In this document: positions 8,502 through 16,265 of the stretch, in pieces | Position numbering within the stretch: position 1 is the first letter of the stretch | How the letters are laid out: each line of letters begins with the position of its first letter | Assembly (NCBI GenBank): GCA_032464575.1 | Contig: JAWDKM010000006.1 | Coordinates: 62,001 to 126,000 of the forward strand | DNA length: 64,000 bases | Origin: Pontivivens sp032464575 | GTDB lineage: Bacteria; Pseudomonadota; Alphaproteobacteria; Rhodobacterales; Rhodobacteraceae | Direction: 5' to 3' | Program-made: the position numbers and the translations under genes | Notes under the pieces: model-generated | The model's input: the letters and a program-made list of their open reading frames with translations, nothing else | What the model was told of the DNA's origin: nothing | Databases searched by the model: none

Positions 8502-10436
8502 TCAGGCTGTGTCCCGCACGCCGTCGAAGCTGGCCACCCCCAGCGCATCGAGCGCCTGTGCCACGATCTGCGGGGCGTTCATCGCCGCGACCTCGTACAT
8601 CTCGCGCGGGCTCGCCTGGTCGATGAAGATGTCGGGCAGCACCATGGGCCGGACCTTCACGCCTGTCTCCAGCACGCCCCGATGCGCCAGCAGGTGCAGC
8701 ACATGGGACGAGAAGCCTCCGACGGCGCCCTCCTCCAGCGTGATCAGCACCTCGTGCTCGCGCGCGAGGCGCAGGATCAGGTCCTCGTCCAGCGGTTTGG
8801 CGAAGCGGGCGTCGGCCAACGTGGTGGAGATGCCCTTCGCCTCCAGCTCCTCCCGCGCGATCATCGCCTCGCCGAGGCGCGCGCCGAAACTCAGGAGCGC
8901 CACGCGCGTCCCCTCCTTCAGCACGCGGCCCCTGCCGATCTCCAGCGCGCGACCCCTCTCCGGCATCTCGACGCCCAGCCCCTCGCCCCGCGGGTAGCGG
9001 AACGCGGACGGGCGGTCGTCGATCTCGATCGCCGTGGCGACCATGTGCATCAGCTCGGCCTCATCGGCCGCCGCCATCACCACCATGTCGGGCAGGTTGG
9101 TGAGGTAACCGATATCGTAGGCGCCCGCATGGGTCGGCCCGTCGGCCCCCACCAGACCCGCCCGGTCGATGGCGAAGCGGACCGGCAGCCTCTGGATCGC
9201 CACGTCATGGACCACCTGGTCGTAGCCGCGCTGCAGGAAGGTCGAGTAGATCGCGCAGAACGGTTTCATCCCGCCCGCTGCAAGCCCGGCGGCGAACGTC
9301 ACGGCATGCTGCTCCGCGATGCCGACGTCGAAGGTCCGCTTCGGAAAACGCTCTCCGAACAGGTCGAGCCCCGTCCCGTCCGGCATCGCGGCGGTGATCG
9401 CGCAGATCTGCTCGTCCAGCTCCGCCTCCTGCACCAGCGCCTTCGCGAAAACCTTGGTGTAGGACGGCGCGTTCGATTTCGCCTTCTTCTGCTCGCCGGT
9501 CGCCACATCGAACTTCGCGCGCGCATGGCCCTTGTCCGGCGCCCCCTCGGCGGGCGTATAGCCCTTGCCTTTCTTGGTGATCGCGTGGATCAGGACCGGC
9601 CCATCGGCGCGCGCCTTCACGGTGCGCAGCACGGCGAGGAGCTGCTCCATGTCGTGCCCGTCGATCGGGCCGATATAGGAAAAGCCCAGCTCCTCGAAGA
9701 GCGTGCCGCCCACGGCCATGCCCTTCACCAGTTCCTTGGCGCGCTTGGCCCCCTCGCGGAAGGGCGGCGGCAGGAAGCTCGCCGCCGTCTTGGCCGCCGC
9801 CTTCAGCTCCTCGAACGGACCCTCGGTGTAGAGGCGGGAGAGGTAGGTGGACATAGCGCCCGTCGGTGGCGCGATGCTCATCTCGTTGTCGTTGAGGATG
9901 ACGATGAGCCGCTTGCCGAGGTGACCGGCGTTGTTCATCGCCTCGTAGGCCATGCCGGCGCTGATCGCCCCGTCGCCGATCACGGCCACCGCATCGCCCA
10001 GCCCCTCCGGACAGCGGCCCTGCAGGTCGCGCGCCACGGCAAAGCCGAGCGCGGCCGAGATCGAGGTGGACGAGTGTCCGGCCCCGAACGGGTCGTAGGG
10101 GCTCTCCTTGCGCTTGGCGAAGCCCGAGAGCCCGCCCCCCTGCCGGATCGTGCGCATCCGGTCGCGCCGGCCTGTCAGGATCTTGTGCGGGTAGCACTGG
10201 TGGGACACATCCCAGATGATCTTGTCGCGCGGCGCGTCGAACACTGCATGCAGCGCCACCGTCAGCTCCACCACGCCGAGGCCGGCGCCCAGATGGCCGC
10301 CCGTCTCAGCCACCGCGGCGATCGTGTCCGCGCGCAGCTCGTCCGCGAGCTGCCTGAGCTCGCGATCATCGAACCGGGCGAGGTCGGACGGATAGGATAC
10401 CTGATCGAGAAGCGGGGTATCGGGGCGCTGGGCCAT
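8502..10436 (-). CDS. dxs: 1-deoxy-D-xylulose-5-phosphate synthase
   Basis: 644 residues from the ATG at 10436 (MAQRPDTPLLDQV). The thiamine-diphosphate motif is seen in IGDGAISAGMAYEAMNNAG with NDNEMS. The GPIDGHD segment and the transketolase pyrimidine domain (GMKPFCAIYSTFLQRGYDQ, GADGPTHAG) follow, then the C-terminal domain with LLEEGAVGGFSSHVL in variant form (ITLEEGAVGGF). The enzyme condenses pyruvate and glyceraldehyde 3-phosphate, the first step of the MEP isoprenoid pathway. It lies 11 bases after ispA. The open frame runs 300 bases further upstream inside ispA, but that part is not Dxs-like. Confidence 0.97.
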   Translation of the reverse strand: MAQRPDTPLLDQVSYPSDLARFDDRELRQLADELRADTIAAVAETGGHLGAGLGVVELTVALHAVFDAPRDKIIWDVSHQCYPHKILTGRRDRMRTIRQGGGLSGFAKRKESPYDPFGAGHSSTSISAALGFAVARDLQGRCPEGLGDAVAVIGDGAISAGMAYEAMNNAGHLGKRLIVILNDNEMSIAPPTGAMSTYLSRLYTEGPFEELKAAAKTAASFLPPPFREGAKRAKELVKGMAVGGTLFEELGFSYIGPIDGHDMEQLLAVLRTVKARADGPVLIHAITKKGKGYTPAEGAPDKGHARAKFDVATGEQKKAKSNAPSYTKVFAKALVQEAELDEQICAITAAMPDGTGLDLFGERFPKRTFDVGIAEQHAVTFAAGLAAGGMKPFCAIYSTFLQRGYDQVVHDVAIQRLPVRFAIDRAGLVGADGPTHAGAYDIGYLTNLPDMVVMAAADEAELMHMVATAIEIDDRPSAFRYPRGEGLGVEMPERGRALEIGRGRVLKEGTRVALLSFGARLGEAMIAREELEAKGISTTLADARFAKPLDEDLILRLAREHEVLITLEEGAVGGFSSHVLHLLAHRGVLETGVKVRPMVLPDIFIDQASPREMYEVAAMNAPQIVAQALDALGVASFDGVRDTA

Positions 10437-10446
10437 GGCGGTCTCC

Positions 10447-11328
10447 TCAGCTTTGGCGCGCGAGGGTAAAGCGGGCGGCCTCGACGAGCGGCCGTGCCGC
10501 CTCCCTGAACTGTGACATATGCGAGACGGCCTGGCAAACCAGCGCCTCGGCCTGCGACCTGGCGCCCTCCACCCCGAGCAGGGAGACGAAGGTGGCCTTG
10601 CCGGCCTCGGCGTCCTTCTGCAGCGCCTTGCCTGCGAGGTCCTCGTCCCCCTCCACGTCGAGCAGGTCATCGCGGATCTGGAAGGCGAGGCCGAGCGCGT
10701 CGGCATAGCCAAGCAAGACCGTGCGGGCGGACGCATCGGCCTCCCCCAGGATCGCCCCCGCCTCGACGGAGAAGCGGATCAGCGCGCCGGTCTTCAGCGC
10801 CTGGAGCGCGGTGATTTCTTCGAGGGTCAGCGCCCGGCCCGCCGTCTCCGCCGCGATGTCCATCGCCTGTCCGCCGACCATGCCCTTCTGGCCCGAGGCG
10901 GCCGCGAGCGCCGCGACCAACGCCGCCCGAACCTCGCCGGAGGGGTGAGTCGCCGGGCTTGCGAGGATCGCGAAAGCCTCGGTCTGGAGCGCATCGCCTG
11001 CCAGTACCGCCGTCGCCTCGTCCCACTGCCTGTGGACCGTCGGTCGGCCCCGGCGCAGGTCGTCATCGTCCATGCAGGGCAGGTCGTCGTGGACGAGGGA
11101 GTAGGCGTGCAGGCACTCCGCGGCCGCCGCCGCGTTCAGCGCCCGGTCCCGCGGCACGTCGAACAGGGCCGCGCTCTCCACCACCAGGAACCCGCGCAGC
11201 CGCTTGCCGCCGCCCAGCGTGCTCCAGCGCATCGCATCGGCCACCGCATCTCCGGTCGGGAGCAGGGCGTCGAGACGCGCCTCGATCTCCGCCGCGACGG
11301 ACGCGAGCCGCTCCGGAAAGTCGTCCAT
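10447..11328 (-). CDS. ispA: Polyprenyl (farnesyl/geranylgeranyl) diphosphate synthase
   Basis: About 293 residues from the ATG at 11328 (MDDFPERLASV). Both aspartate-rich motifs are present: DDLPCMDDDDLRRG and QIRDDLLDVEGD. GGGKRLRGFLV is the substrate-binding segment, and KTGALIRFSVEAGA precedes the second motif. The enzyme builds C15 or C20 prenyl diphosphates from IPP and DMAPP. The ATG shares one base with the xseB stop (TGATG), and dxs follows, so synthesis of precursor and product is coupled in one operon. Chain length cannot be fixed by eye; IspA/FPPS is the usual identity in this arrangement. Confidence 0.93.
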   Translation of the reverse strand: MDDFPERLASVAAEIEARLDALLPTGDAVADAMRWSTLGGGKRLRGFLVVESAALFDVPRDRALNAAAAAECLHAYSLVHDDLPCMDDDDLRRGRPTVHRQWDEATAVLAGDALQTEAFAILASPATHPSGEVRAALVAALAAASGQKGMVGGQAMDIAAETAGRALTLEEITALQALKTGALIRFSVEAGAILGEADASARTVLLGYADALGLAFQIRDDLLDVEGDEDLAGKALQKDAEAGKATFVSLLGVEGARSQAEALVCQAVSHMSQFREAARPLVEAARFTLARQS

Positions 11329-11564
11329 CACTCGTAGCTGGCGGGCTTGGCGCTGACCTGGCCGCCTTCGGCGGTGATCTGGGCGATCTTCTCCTCCGCC
11401 GCGGCAAGCTGCTGCTCGCAATGCTTCTTCAGCGCCGCCCCGCGTTCGTAGAGGGCGATGGACTGGTCGAGCGGCACGTCGCCGCCCTCGAGCTGCGCGA
11501 CCACCTTCTCGAGCTCCGCCATCGCGGCCTCGAAGCTCATCTCGCTCACGGGTGTGTCGCTCAT
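11328..11564 (-). CDS. xseB: Exodeoxyribonuclease VII small subunit
   Basis: 78 residues, the family's usual size. The helical hairpin has the typical FEAAMAELEKVVAQLEGGD and LDQSIALYERGAALKKHCEQQL segments. XseB binds XseA to form exonuclease VII, which degrades single-stranded DNA in the cytoplasm. Its start overlaps the stop of the upstream deacetylase-like gene (ATGA) and its stop overlaps the ispA start. The xseB-ispA-dxs order is common in proteobacteria. Confidence 0.93.
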   Translation of the reverse strand: MSDTPVSEMSFEAAMAELEKVVAQLEGGDVPLDQSIALYERGAALKKHCEQQLAAAEEKIAQITAEGGQVSAKPASYE

Positions 11565-12493
11565 GCCCTCTCCCTTTCCATCAGCACGCCGACATGGGCG
11601 GCGACCGAGGCCCCGAGGGCGTCGAGGTCGTAGCCCCCCTCCAGCACCGATACGAGCCGCCCGCCCGCGTGCCGTTCCGCGATAGCGCAGAGCCGCTCGG
11701 TGATCCAGACAAAGTCCTCCTCCACCCAGTTGAGCTGGGCGAGCGGATCGGCGGCATGGGCGTCGAAACCGGCGGACACCAGAACGAGTTCCGGGGCATA
11801 GGCGTCGAGCATCGGGAAGACCTCGGTCTCGTAGGCCGCGCGCATCGCGGCGCCGTCGCTGTCGGGCGGCAGCGGGATGTTCGCCACCTGCCCGAACGTC
11901 CCCTGCTCCGACCGCGCGCCGGTGCCGGGCCAGAGCGGCGACTGGTGGGAGGAGACGAAGCGGACGCGATCCTCCTCCCACAACAGATCCTGCGTACCGT
12001 TGCCGTGATGCACGTCGAAATCGACGATGGCCACGCGGTCGAGGCCGTGGACATCGAGCGCGTGCTTCGCCGCCGCGGCCACGTTGCCGAAGAGGCAGAA
12101 GCCCATGACCTTCGCCCGCTCCGCATGGTGGCCCGGCGGGCGGGTGGCGACGAAGGCATTGCCTCCATTGGATAAAACCGCATCCACCGCCCGGATCGCC
12201 CCGCCCGCGGCATGGCGCGCTGCCTTCAGCGTGCCAGGCGACATCCAGGTGTCCGGGTCGAGCTGGACGATCCCTTCGGCCGGGGCGGCTTGGATCAGCG
12301 CATCAACATGCGACTGGGGGTGCACGCGCAGCAGCGCCTCGTCGCTGACCTGAGGCGCCTCCTCCCGGTCTAGCGGGTCGAATTCTGGGGCGGAGAGGGC
12401 GCGGGCGATCGCCTCCAGCCGCTCGGGCCGCTCGGGGTGGCCCTCGGGAACGCGGTGGTCGGCGCCGGACGGGTGGGTGATGAGGAGCGTCAT
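11561..12493 (-). CDS. Histone deacetylase family protein (class II-like amidohydrolase)
   Basis: 310 residues from the ATG at 12493 (MTLLITHPSGADH). Metal and catalytic motifs are complete: RPPGHHAE, DFDVHHGNGTQD, SAGFDAH and EGGYDLDALG. Bacterial members are zinc-dependent deacetylases acting on acetyl-lysine, acetylpolyamines or other amides; the substrate here is unknown. It is the first gene of the minus-strand operon with xseB, ispA and dxs. Three phased GTATGA repeats lie 52-80 bases upstream. The frame continues 34 codons further upstream without family similarity. Confidence 0.88.
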   Translation of the reverse strand: MTLLITHPSGADHRVPEGHPERPERLEAIARALSAPEFDPLDREEAPQVSDEALLRVHPQSHVDALIQAAPAEGIVQLDPDTWMSPGTLKAARHAAGGAIRAVDAVLSNGGNAFVATRPPGHHAERAKVMGFCLFGNVAAAAKHALDVHGLDRVAIVDFDVHHGNGTQDLLWEEDRVRFVSSHQSPLWPGTGARSEQGTFGQVANIPLPPDSDGAAMRAAYETEVFPMLDAYAPELVLVSAGFDAHAADPLAQLNWVEEDFVWITERLCAIAERHAGGRLVSVLEGGYDLDALGASVAAHVGVLMERERA

Positions 12494-12545
12494 GGCCGAG
12501 ACCTTAGCGACTTGGTCAACGGGCGCAAACCGCTGTGCACAGGAC

Positions 12546-12573
12546 GTATGATTTGCGTATGACCCGCGTATGA
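12546..12573. promoter_or_regulatory. Three GTATGA direct repeats phased at 11 bp
   Basis: GTATGA occurs at 12546, 12557 and 12568, exactly one helical turn apart. On the minus strand these read as GTCATAC-N4-GTCATAC-N4-ATCATAC, about 52-80 bases upstream of the HDAC-like gene. Seven-base half sites with four-base spacers are the usual layout for OmpR/PhoB-family response regulators. The regulator is not known. Confidence 0.5.
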
Positions 12574-12671
12574 CCGACCCGCTGACGGGCCGCAAAGGTT
12601 AATGGGGTGTGATGGCGTGAAGCGGCTCGCCTCATGAGCGAGGATGACACGGAGCGCCGAGGGCCGCGCGA

Positions 12672-12812
12672 GACCTGGAGGGCGCTTGCCGGACGGTGTT
12701 GAGAGGTCCGCCCTCCCAAGCATCTACGCCGCTCGTTCGATGAATGACACCGCCAATGCGTCCTCCGGGGGGAAGGTCGGGCGCGTCCCGGCGGGGCCGC
12801 CGGGCGAGAGGC
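12672..12812. repeat. Dispersed intergenic repeat, copy 2
   Basis: Block A (12672-12740, GACCTGGAGGGCGCTTGC) resembles 2725-2785. The following GTCCTCCGGGGGGAAGGTCG stretch resembles block B at 2810. The two-block order is the same as in copy 1, which argues for one composite element. Confidence 0.55.
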
Positions 12813-12875
12813 CTCCGTGGCGGGTTGCCAGCTTTGGATCGGTTTCGACGATGACCATGGTGCCGGTTGCAAGCG

Positions 12876-12989
12876 GTCCCGGCGCTGCGGCCGGGACGGT
12901 GGCAAGGGTGCAACCGCCCCGGACTTGATCCGGGGCCTTTCGGGGCTGCGTGGAGCGTTGCGGGAGATCCTCGGGTCAGGCCCGAGGAT
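12876..12989. repeat. Cluster of REP-like palindromes
   Basis: Three stem-forming units sit side by side: GTCCCGG...CCGGGAC (12876-12897), CCCCGGACTTGATCCGGGG (12917-12935), and ATCCTCGGG...CCCGAGGAT (12967-12989). The first two recur at 52044-52065, 51992-52010 and 52087-52105, and at 62794-62905; the third recurs at 51811-51833. Confidence 0.7.
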
Positions 12990-13009
12990 GACGGTGCAGT
13001 CCGGACGCC

Positions 13010-13420
13010 TCAGCCGCGCTCGGTCAGGCGGTCGGGCTCGCCGGCCTGCCAGTCCTCCGACAGGCCTCCGTAGAGGGTGTGGTACATCTCGTCGCCGGTG
13101 TGCTGGGTGAACTCGGCGTTCACCTGGTGGTCCTCGTAGCCCAGGATCTCCTTGCACGCCTCGATGAGCAGCCGGGCCAGCTCCGCGCGCTGCTCCGGCG
13201 GGCGGCCCTTGCGGATGTCGAGCATCAGGAGGGCGGCGGGGTAGGGCGCGTCGTCGGTACAACGCCAGACGCTGCCTTCGCCCAGCTCCCGGATCGCGAC
13301 CGTGATCCGGTGCGGGCTCGCACCCATCTGCGCCGCGAAGATCTCGCCGAAGCGGCGCGCGAGCTCCTGCTTCTGCGCGGGCGTGTGGGAAAACGGCGTG
13401 TCGAGTTGCAGGTAGGGCAT
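13010..13420 (-). CDS. Tautomerase-superfamily protein
   Basis: 136 residues. The proline after the initiator Met, which acts as catalytic base in this superfamily, is present (MPYLQLDTPFSHTPAQKQEL). The DIRKGRPPEQRAELARLL segment matches the second beta-alpha unit of 4-oxalocrotonate-tautomerase-like folds, and the length suggests a fused or MIF-like member. The substrate is unknown. It lies three bases after panE and is probably co-transcribed with it. Confidence 0.7.
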   Translation of the reverse strand: MPYLQLDTPFSHTPAQKQELARRFGEIFAAQMGASPHRITVAIRELGEGSVWRCTDDAPYPAALLMLDIRKGRPPEQRAELARLLIEACKEILGYEDHQVNAEFTQHTGDEMYHTLYGGLSEDWQAGEPDRLTERG

Positions 13421-13423
13421 GCG

Positions 13424-14437
13424 TCACTCCTTGGGCGGGTCGAGCACGGCAGAGGCGAGGTCGCGGGCCGGCCAGTCGCGGCGCCCGCCGGCCTCCGCAT
13501 CGCGGACCAGCTCGACGAGGCGGGCGTTGACCGGCGCCTCGCGGCCAAGGCGCTGGGCGAGGCGGACGACCTCGCCGTTGAGCATGTCGATCTCGCTCGG
13601 CCGTCCCTCGGCGAAATCGTCGGCCATCGAGGAGCGGGCCTTCGGATCGATCTTCTGCAGGCGCAGGCCCACGGGGCGGAAGATCAGATCGGGCAGCGAC
13701 AGGAAGGTGGGGACGAGGTTCGGAGCCATCGCGCCGACCTTGGCCGGGCGAATGCCCGCGACCTGCAACAGCTCCAGCGTCTCCCGCATTGCGGCGGCGA
13801 GGACGCGGCGATAGGGGCGCTGGGACAGCTCCTCGCGCAGGGTGAGGCCGGAGAGCGCGTTCACCGCGTTGTTGAGGTTGAGCAGGAGCTTGCCCCAGGC
13901 GATCGGCTCCATGTCGTCGACTTCCTCCAGCTCCGCCGGAGTGCCGACGGCCTCGTGGTGGATGGCGTGGAGCAGCGGGTGACGGTCGGCGAAGATGTGG
14001 CCGAGCGTCGCCTTGTGCCAGCGCCCGGGCCCTTCGGAGACCACGTTGAAGGGCACCGTGCCGTGCAGGATCGTGCGGCCGGGCAGCAGGCGGCGCAGGA
14101 TGTCGGGGTTCGACACGCCGTTCTGGAGCGAGAGCACCGGCGTCTCGGCCCGCGCGTGGCCGCCGATCTGGGCGGCGGCGGCCTCGGTCCCGGTGGACTT
14201 CACCGTCAGCACGATCAGGTCGGCGTCGTGCATCACGGACGGGTCGGTGGTGAAGGGCGGGAAGGACGTATGCTCCCAATCGTCATAGTCGGTGAGGTGC
14301 AGGCCCTTCGCCGCCTCCTCCGCCCGTCGGGCGCGGCCGATCAGGACGACGTCAAGGCCCGTGGTCGCCCAGGTGCCGCCGACGAAGCAGCCGATGGCGC
14401 CCGCGCCCAGCACGGCGATCTTGGGTGTATCGGTCAT
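13424..14437 (-). CDS. panE: Ketopantoate reductase family protein (2-dehydropantoate 2-reductase)
   Basis: 337 residues from the ATG at 14437, which has a strong GGAGGAG box. The N-terminal Rossmann motif is AVLGAGAIGCFVGG. The ApbA/PanE hallmarks follow: LTVKSTGTEAAAA, LSLQNGVSN, the catalytic-lysine region AWGKLLLNLNNAVNALSG, and the C-terminal SSMADDFAEGRPSEIDMLNG. The enzyme reduces ketopantoate to pantoate with NADPH for coenzyme A synthesis. PanE paralogues with other substrates exist, so the exact role is inferred. The frame continues upstream but without similarity. Confidence 0.85.
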   Translation of the reverse strand: MTDTPKIAVLGAGAIGCFVGGTWATTGLDVVLIGRARRAEEAAKGLHLTDYDDWEHTSFPPFTTDPSVMHDADLIVLTVKSTGTEAAAAQIGGHARAETPVLSLQNGVSNPDILRRLLPGRTILHGTVPFNVVSEGPGRWHKATLGHIFADRHPLLHAIHHEAVGTPAELEEVDDMEPIAWGKLLLNLNNAVNALSGLTLREELSQRPYRRVLAAAMRETLELLQVAGIRPAKVGAMAPNLVPTFLSLPDLIFRPVGLRLQKIDPKARSSMADDFAEGRPSEIDMLNGEVVRLAQRLGREAPVNARLVELVRDAEAGGRRDWPARDLASAVLDPPKE

Positions 14438-14510
14438 CGGCAGCTCCTCCCACGGCGGTATCTGGGCGCAAGGCGCGGTCCGAGGCAAGAGTTGCGCGGG
14501 GCCGAGGCCT

Positions 14511-14539
14511 CCGGCGGGGATATTTGGAGCAAGAAGAAG
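14511..14539. repeat. Short recurrent TATTTGGAG-AAGA motif, copy 1
   Basis: CCGGCGGGGATATTTGGAGC followed by AAGAAGAAG lies just after the glyoxalase gene. A near-identical motif (CCCCGGCGTATTTGGAGAAA then GATGAAG) occurs at 59303-59330. Its function is unknown. Confidence 0.5.
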
Positions 14540-14549
14540 CCGCTGGGCC

Positions 14550-14894
14550 TCAGTGGGCGAGGATGTTGAGGAGGCGGCCGAACGGGTCGTGGACATAGAA
14601 GCGGCGCACGCCCCAAGGCTCCTCGACGGGTCCGTATTCGGGGGCGTGGCCTGCCGCTTCGAATCGGGCGAGGATGGCATCGAGGTCGTCCACCTCGATG
14701 GAGAGGTCGGGAACCGGGGTGCCGCTGCCGCCTTCGGTGGCGACGCTGAGCTGGGGGCGGGCGTCGGCCGCGGCGGCGAAGGTCGCGATCCAGCCCATGT
14801 CCATCACGACGTCGAGGCCGAGGAGGTCATGGTAAAAGGCGTGCGCCTTTACGGGGTCTCCGTCGATATTCGGGACGATCCGCAGGACGGCCAT
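14550..14894 (-). CDS. VOC/glyoxalase-superfamily protein
   Basis: 114 residues from the ATG at 14894. Typical vicinal-oxygen-chelate features are present: AFYHDLLGLDVVMDMGW at the N-terminal half, then LSIEVDDLDAILARFEAAGH and the C-terminal GVRRFYVHDPFGRLLNIL. The start shares one base with the petR stop (TGATG), so it is translated with the petP-petR regulators. Its substrate cannot be told; similar small VOC proteins include lyases, dioxygenases and resistance proteins. Confidence 0.78.
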   Translation of the reverse strand: MAVLRIVPNIDGDPVKAHAFYHDLLGLDVVMDMGWIATFAAAADARPQLSVATEGGSGTPVPDLSIEVDDLDAILARFEAAGHAPEYGPVEEPWGVRRFYVHDPFGRLLNILAH

Positions 14895-15610
14895 CAGTCG
14901 GGCACCAGCATGTAGCCCGCGCCGCGCACGGTCTGAAGGTAGCGAGGCGCCTTGGGATCCGCCTCGATCTTGCGGCGCAGGCGGGTGATCTGCACGTCGA
15001 TCGCCCGCTCCTGGGCCTGCCCGTGGTCGCGGCCCAGCTCTTCGATCAGGGTCTGGCGCGTGACCGGCGCGTGCGGCTGGCCGGAGAAGATGCGCATCAG
15101 CGCCTGTTCGGTGGAGGTGAGGCGCACCTGCTCCTCGTCCCGCCACATCTCGCCCCGGCCCATGTCGTAGCGGATGGGGCCGAGATGCAGGGTCTTGGGC
15201 GGCTCGGTCTTGGGCTGCGGCTTGGGTACGCGGCGCAGGATCGCGTTTATGCGCAGCAGAAGCTCCCGCGGTTCGAAGGGTTTGGCGAGGTAGTCGTCGG
15301 CGCCCGCCTCAAGCCCCGTGATGCGGTCGTCGGCTTCGCCCCGGGCGGTCAGCAGCAGGATCGGGGTAGCCAGCGTCTCCCGCAGCGAGCGGGTCAGCGC
15401 GAAGCCGTCCTCGCCGGGCATCATGACGTCGACCACGAGCAGGTCGAATTCGAGGCCGTCGAGCAGACGGCGGGCATGGGCCGCGTCGCGGGCCATCGAG
15501 ACGAAGTAGCCGTTGCGGCTGAGGAACTTGCGCAGGAGCGTCCGGATCCGCTCGTCATCGTCCACGATCAGGATATGCGGGTCGCTGTCGAGCTCACTCA
15601 CGGCCATCAC
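14894..15610 (-). CDS. petR: OmpR-family response regulator PetR
   Basis: 238 residues. The receiver domain has acidic residues in LIVDDDER, the phospho-acceptor Asp in VVDVMMPGEDG, and the conserved Lys in DDYLAKPFEPREL. A winged-helix output domain follows (LTSTEQALMRIF, ITRLRRKIEADPKAPRYLQTV). Together with the preceding MarR-type gene this matches the petP-petR pair known near cytochrome bc1 genes in Rhodobacter. It overlaps petP by about 17 bases. No sensor kinase is encoded next to it. Confidence 0.85.
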   Translation of the reverse strand: MMAVSELDSDPHILIVDDDERIRTLLRKFLSRNGYFVSMARDAAHARRLLDGLEFDLLVVDVMMPGEDGFALTRSLRETLATPILLLTARGEADDRITGLEAGADDYLAKPFEPRELLLRINAILRRVPKPQPKTEPPKTLHLGPIRYDMGRGEMWRDEEQVRLTSTEQALMRIFSGQPHAPVTRQTLIEELGRDHGQAQERAIDVQITRLRRKIEADPKAPRYLQTVRGAGYMLVPD

Positions 15611-16109
15611 CCATCAGGCTGAGCACGCGGGGGCGCATCTCCGGATCGATCATCTCCTCGAGGACCGTGCGGAAGCCCGCCACGGCCTCGGGCCCCGCGC
15701 GCATGTAAGCCTGGCGCATCCGGCCGCGCTGGGCCTCGGAGAGGCTGCGCTCCAGCGACTGTCCGCGCTCGGTCAGGTGCAGGTTGCGCTGGCGGCGGTC
15801 GGTGCGACCCACGCGGCTTTCCACCAGGCCGTCATCGACGAGCTGGCGCAGCACGCGGTTGAGCGACTGCTTGGTGACGCCGAGGATGTCGAGCAGCTCG
15901 TTGACCGTCAGCCCGGGGCGGCGGTTGATGAAGTGGAGCGCGCGGTGATGCGCCCGGCCGTAGCCGTAATCCTCCAGCATCCGGTCGGGATCGGCGGTGA
16001 AGCCGCGATAGGCGAAGAACATCAGCTCGATCCCGTTGCGAAGCTGATCGTCCGTCAGGAACAGGAGCTGCTCGCTGCGGGTGTTGGAAGGCGCAAAGCG
16101 CTGGCTCAT
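15594..16109 (-). CDS. petP: MarR-family regulator PetP
   Basis: About 171 residues from the ATG at 16109 (MSQRFAPSNTRSEQ), preceded by a GAGCAGGA box. The MarR winged helix is clear: LHFINRRPGLTVNELLDILGVTKQSLNRVLRQL, then the wing VGRTDRRQRNLHLTERG. The upstream extension to 16208 has no family similarity. The gene heads an operon petP-petR-glyoxalase. A MarR-type inverted repeat lies about 40 bases upstream and may be its own operator. Known PetP/PetR studies are from Rhodobacter capsulatus; the function here is inferred from that. Confidence 0.83.
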   Translation of the reverse strand: MSQRFAPSNTRSEQLLFLTDDQLRNGIELMFFAYRGFTADPDRMLEDYGYGRAHHRALHFINRRPGLTVNELLDILGVTKQSLNRVLRQLVDDGLVESRVGRTDRRQRNLHLTERGQSLERSLSEAQRGRMRQAYMRAGPEAVAGFRTVLEEMIDPEMRPRVLSLMGDGRE

Positions 16110-16145
16110 CGGATTGTCCTGCTCGTTCTCGGGCTCACATTTTAT

Positions 16146-16164
16146 GTCAGTCTTGTTGACTGTC
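16146..16164. promoter_or_regulatory. Inverted repeat in the petP-ilvE divergent promoter region
   Basis: CAGTC (16148-16152) and GACTG (16158-16162) flank TTGTT, with partly matching outer bases. The overall look (TTGGACAGTCAACAAGACTG on the minus strand) suits a MarR-family operator. TTGACT within it could also be a -35 for the plus-strand aminotransferase gene. Confidence 0.4.
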
Positions 16165-16265
16165 CAAGATCGGAATGATAGCCGATTCTCGAATTTGCGA
16201 AACTTCATGCCCTAACCCGGGTGTTTCGCGCAACAATCGAAAATGACATGGGCAAGGAAACGACA

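Larger units (their letters stand above)
12494..13009. other. Non-coding gap with several repeat elements
   Basis: No gene is credible here. The gap holds the phased GTATGA repeats at 12546-12573, a copy of the dispersed repeat at 12672-12812, and three palindromes at 12876-12897, 12917-12935 and 12967-12989. Each palindrome type recurs in the gaps near 52 kb and, in part, near 62.8 kb. Confidence 0.7.

Noticed and set aside
8481..10469. Long plus-strand open frame opposite dxs
   Set aside because: Same cause: antisense frame of a real gene, rich in Arg, His and Gly with no domain.
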